DNA from: an uncultured Eubacteriales bacterium
GTDB taxonomy: Bacteria; Bacillota; Clostridia; Oscillospirales; Oscillospiraceae
Assembly: GCA_900550585.1 (NCBI GenBank)
Contig: URST01000091.1
Span: forward strand, 1-7,514
Reading direction: 5' to 3'
Length of the DNA: 7,514 nucleotides
The notes under the pieces were generated by a model. The model did not search any database and was not told the DNA's origin. It saw only the letters and a program-made list of their open reading frames with translations. Below are positions 5,859-7,514 of this stretch, piece after piece; position 1 is the first letter of the stretch; each line of letters opens with the position of its first letter. A program made the translations under genes and the position numbers.

Positions 5859-5921
5859 GCCATTAGCAGTTGAAAATGCGTCGAAACCGCTGTTTTCGGG
5901 GTGTTTTCAAGTGCTAACGGC
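5859..5921 (+). promoter_or_regulatory. Long imperfect hairpin in the pnp leader (candidate RNase III / PNPase autoregulation element)
   Basis: The two arms pair almost throughout. GCC 5859-5861 pairs with GGC 5919-5921, and TTAGCA 5863-5868 with TGCTAA 5912-5917. TTGAAAATGC 5870-5879 pairs with GTGTTTTCAA 5901-5910 (two G-T pairs). After a 2x2 internal loop, CGAAAC 5882-5887 pairs with GTTTTCG 5892-5898 (one bulged T) under a CGCT loop. Single mismatches sit at 5862/5918 and 5869/5911. It ends 47 nt before the pnp start. There is no T tract after it, so it is not a terminator. In E. coli a long pnp leader hairpin is cut by RNase III and then attacked by PNPase, lowering pnp expression; the same role here is inferred from position and shape. 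Confidence 0.65.
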
Positions 5922-5968
5922 GATGGGTCGCGGCACAGGATGCTATTTCACAAAAAAGGAGAAATGAT

Positions 5969-7514
5969 ATGTCGACCATCATCACCAAGCGCCAATTCCC
6001 CCACTACCACAAGTACACCATGGATCTGGCGGGCCGTCCCCTCACGCTGGAGGTGGGCAAGCTGGCCGAGCTGGCCAACGCCGCCGTCATGGTGGGCTAC
6101 GGCGACACCCGCGTGCTGTGCTGCGTCACCGCCGCCCCCCGTCCCCGGGACGGCATCGACTTCTTCCCCCTGAGCGTGGACTTTGAGGAGAAGCTGTACG
6201 CCGTGGGCCGCATCCCCGGCAGCTTCAACCGCCGCGAGGGCCGCCCCGGCGAGAAGGGCATCCTGACCAGCCGCGTCATAGACCGCCCCATCCGCCCCCT
6301 GTTCCCCTACGACTTCCGCAATGACGTGTCCGTGATGTGCACCGTCATGGCTGTGGACCACGACTGCTCCCCCGAGGTCGCCGCGCTCATCGGCACCTCC
6401 GCTGCGCTGGCCATCTCCGATATCCCCTGGAACGGCCCTGTGGCCGCCCTGAAGGTGGGTCTGGTGGACGGCAAGCTGGTCTTTAACCCTGACAGCGAGC
6501 AGCGCAAGGTCAGCGATCTGGACGTTACGGTAGTCTCCACCGGCAAGAAGGTGGTCATGATCGAGGCCGGCGCCAACGAAGTGCCCAACGACGTGATGTT
6601 CGAGGCCATCCGCTCCGCCCACGAGGAGAACCAGAAGCAGATCGCCCTCATCAACCAGATGGTCAGCGAGATCGGCAAGCCCAAGTTCGACTACCCCCAC
6701 GCCGACTTCGATCAGGAGCTGTTCGACAAGATCGTGGCCGCTACCATGGACGACGCCAAGGCCGCCATGGATACCGACGACAAGAACGTCCGCGAGGCCC
6801 GCTGGAACCAGCTGATCGAGAAGTGGCACGAGCTGTTCCTGGAGGACTATCCCAACATGGATCAGTATCTGGACGAGATCACCTATAAGTTCCAGAAGAA
6901 GATCGTGAAGGCATGGCTGCTGGAGGGCCACCGCGTGGACGGCCGCCAGAAGAATGAGATCCGCCCGCTGGACGCCGAGGTGGGCGTGCTGCCCCGCGTC
7001 CACGGCTCCGGCCTGTTCACCCGCGGCCAGACCCAGGTGCTGAGCGTGGCCACGCTGGACACCCTGTCTGCCAACCAGAAGCTGGATACCATCTGGGAGG
7101 AGACGGAGAAGCGCTATATGCACCACTACAACTTCCCCGGCTACTCCGTGGGTGAGGCCAAGCCTGCCCGCAGCCCCGGCCGCCGCGAGATCGGCCACGG
7201 CGCTCTGGCGGAGCGCGCTCTGCTGCCCGTCATCCCGCCGGTGGAGGAGTTCCCCTACGCCATCCGCGTGGTGTCCGAGGTGGTATCCTCCAACGGCTCC
7301 ACGTCCCAGGGCTCCATCTGCGGCTCCACGCTGGCACTGATGGACGCCGGCGTGCCCATCAAGGCTCCTGTGGCCGGCATCTCCTGCGGTCTGATCCAGG
7401 ACGACGACGGCAGCTTCACCACCTTTATCGACATCCAGGGCGTGGAGGACTTCCACGGTGAGATGGACTTCAAGGTGGCCGGCACCAAGAAGGGCATCAC
7501 CGCCATCCAGATGG
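5969..7514 (+). CDS. pnp: Polynucleotide phosphorylase (PNPase), 3' end cut by window
   Basis: PNPase degrades RNA 3' to 5' using phosphate, releasing nucleoside diphosphates, as a trimer in the cytoplasm. Here 515 codons are visible of about 700, and the frame is open to the window edge. The first RNase PH core spans about 12-145, with R-I-P-G-S-F-N-R-R-E-G-R-P (81-93; the RNA-binding FFRR loop reads FNRR) and I-D-R-P-I-R-P-L-F-P. The all-alpha linker domain covers about 240-315. The second, catalytic core starts near 320 and has L-F-T-R-G-Q-T-Q (349-356), R-E-I-G-H-G-A-L-A-E-R-A-L, the phosphate-binding S-N-G-S-T at 441-445, and catalytic Asp494, Asp500 and Lys502 in G-E-M-D-F-K. The KH and S1 RNA-binding domains would lie beyond the window. 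The ATG at 5969 has AAGGAG 7 nt upstream. No strong separate promoter was found, so it probably depends on readthrough from rpsO. Confidence 0.98.
   Translation, partial: MSTIITKRQFPHYHKYTMDLAGRPLTLEVGKLAELANAAVMVGYGDTRVLCCVTAAPRPRDGIDFFPLSVDFEEKLYAVGRIPGSFNRREGRPGEKGILTSRVIDRPIRPLFPYDFRNDVSVMCTVMAVDHDCSPEVAALIGTSAALAISDIPWNGPVAALKVGLVDGKLVFNPDSEQRKVSDLDVTVVSTGKKVVMIEAGANEVPNDVMFEAIRSAHEENQKQIALINQMVSEIGKPKFDYPHADFDQELFDKIVAATMDDAKAAMDTDDKNVREARWNQLIEKWHELFLEDYPNMDQYLDEITYKFQKKIVKAWLLEGHRVDGRQKNEIRPLDAEVGVLPRVHGSGLFTRGQTQVLSVATLDTLSANQKLDTIWEETEKRYMHHYNFPGYSVGEAKPARSPGRREIGHGALAERALLPVIPPVEEFPYAIRVVSEVVSSNGSTSQGSICGSTLALMDAGVPIKAPVAGISCGLIQDDDGSFTTFIDIQGVEDFHGEMDFKVAGTKKGITAIQM

Noticed and set aside
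5859..5921. Reading the pnp leader hairpin as a second terminator or as a mobile repeat
   Set aside because: No T run follows the right arm, and no second copy of it is visible elsewhere in the window, so a structural RNA role fits better.
5833..5968. A separate pnp promoter
   Set aside because: TTGAAA at 5870-5875 has no acceptable -10 at 16-18 nt, and other hexamer pairs are poorer. None is good enough to list.
5948..7456. Open frame of 502 codons on the minus strand
   Set aside because: It is antisense to pnp, which shows full conservation of PNPase motifs. The translation is a Val/Leu/His/Gly-rich shadow without a known domain.

Overview
The window looks like chromosomal core sequence from a GC-rich member of the Clostridia, most likely an Oscillospiraceae-type gut bacterium. 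The grounds are the strong G/C bias at third codon positions, the Firmicutes-style Shine-Dalgarno sequences (AGGAGG-like) and the rpsO-pnp pair. The assignment to family level is inference. No tRNA, rRNA, CRISPR array, insertion sequence or phage gene is visible, and coding density is very high.

Left part (about 36-4351, all on the minus strand): one probable four-gene operon, read from right to left. It encodes an OmpR-type response regulator, a membrane histidine kinase, an N-acyl-D-amino-acid deacylase-family amidohydrolase and an inositol monophosphatase-family phosphatase. Two junctions are 4-nt ATGA stop/start overlaps and the third is a 12-nt gap, so translation is probably coupled. 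A good promoter (TTGCAA, 17 nt, TATAAG with an extended -10) lies inside the terminator of the gene before it.

Middle (4366-5524): a minus-strand lipoprotein gene with the features of the DUF4340 family, and a compact divergent control region. That region holds one promoter for the lipoprotein gene (minus), one for rpsO (plus), and between them a pair of AACAAA hexamers spaced exactly 11 bp apart.

Right part (5387-7514, plus strand): rpsO (ribosomal protein S15) with a leader of about 100 nt, an intrinsic terminator or attenuator, a long imperfect hairpin in the pnp leader, then pnp (polynucleotide phosphorylase), which is cut by the window end after 515 codons. The order rpsO - terminator - long leader hairpin - pnp parallels the well-known E. 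coli operon, in which RNase III and PNPase act on the leader hairpin to control pnp expression.

I see no wholly new system. The points most worth a second look are the pnp leader hairpin, the two-component/deacylase/phosphatase operon, the promoter embedded in a terminator, and the possible response-regulator box upstream of the lipoprotein gene.
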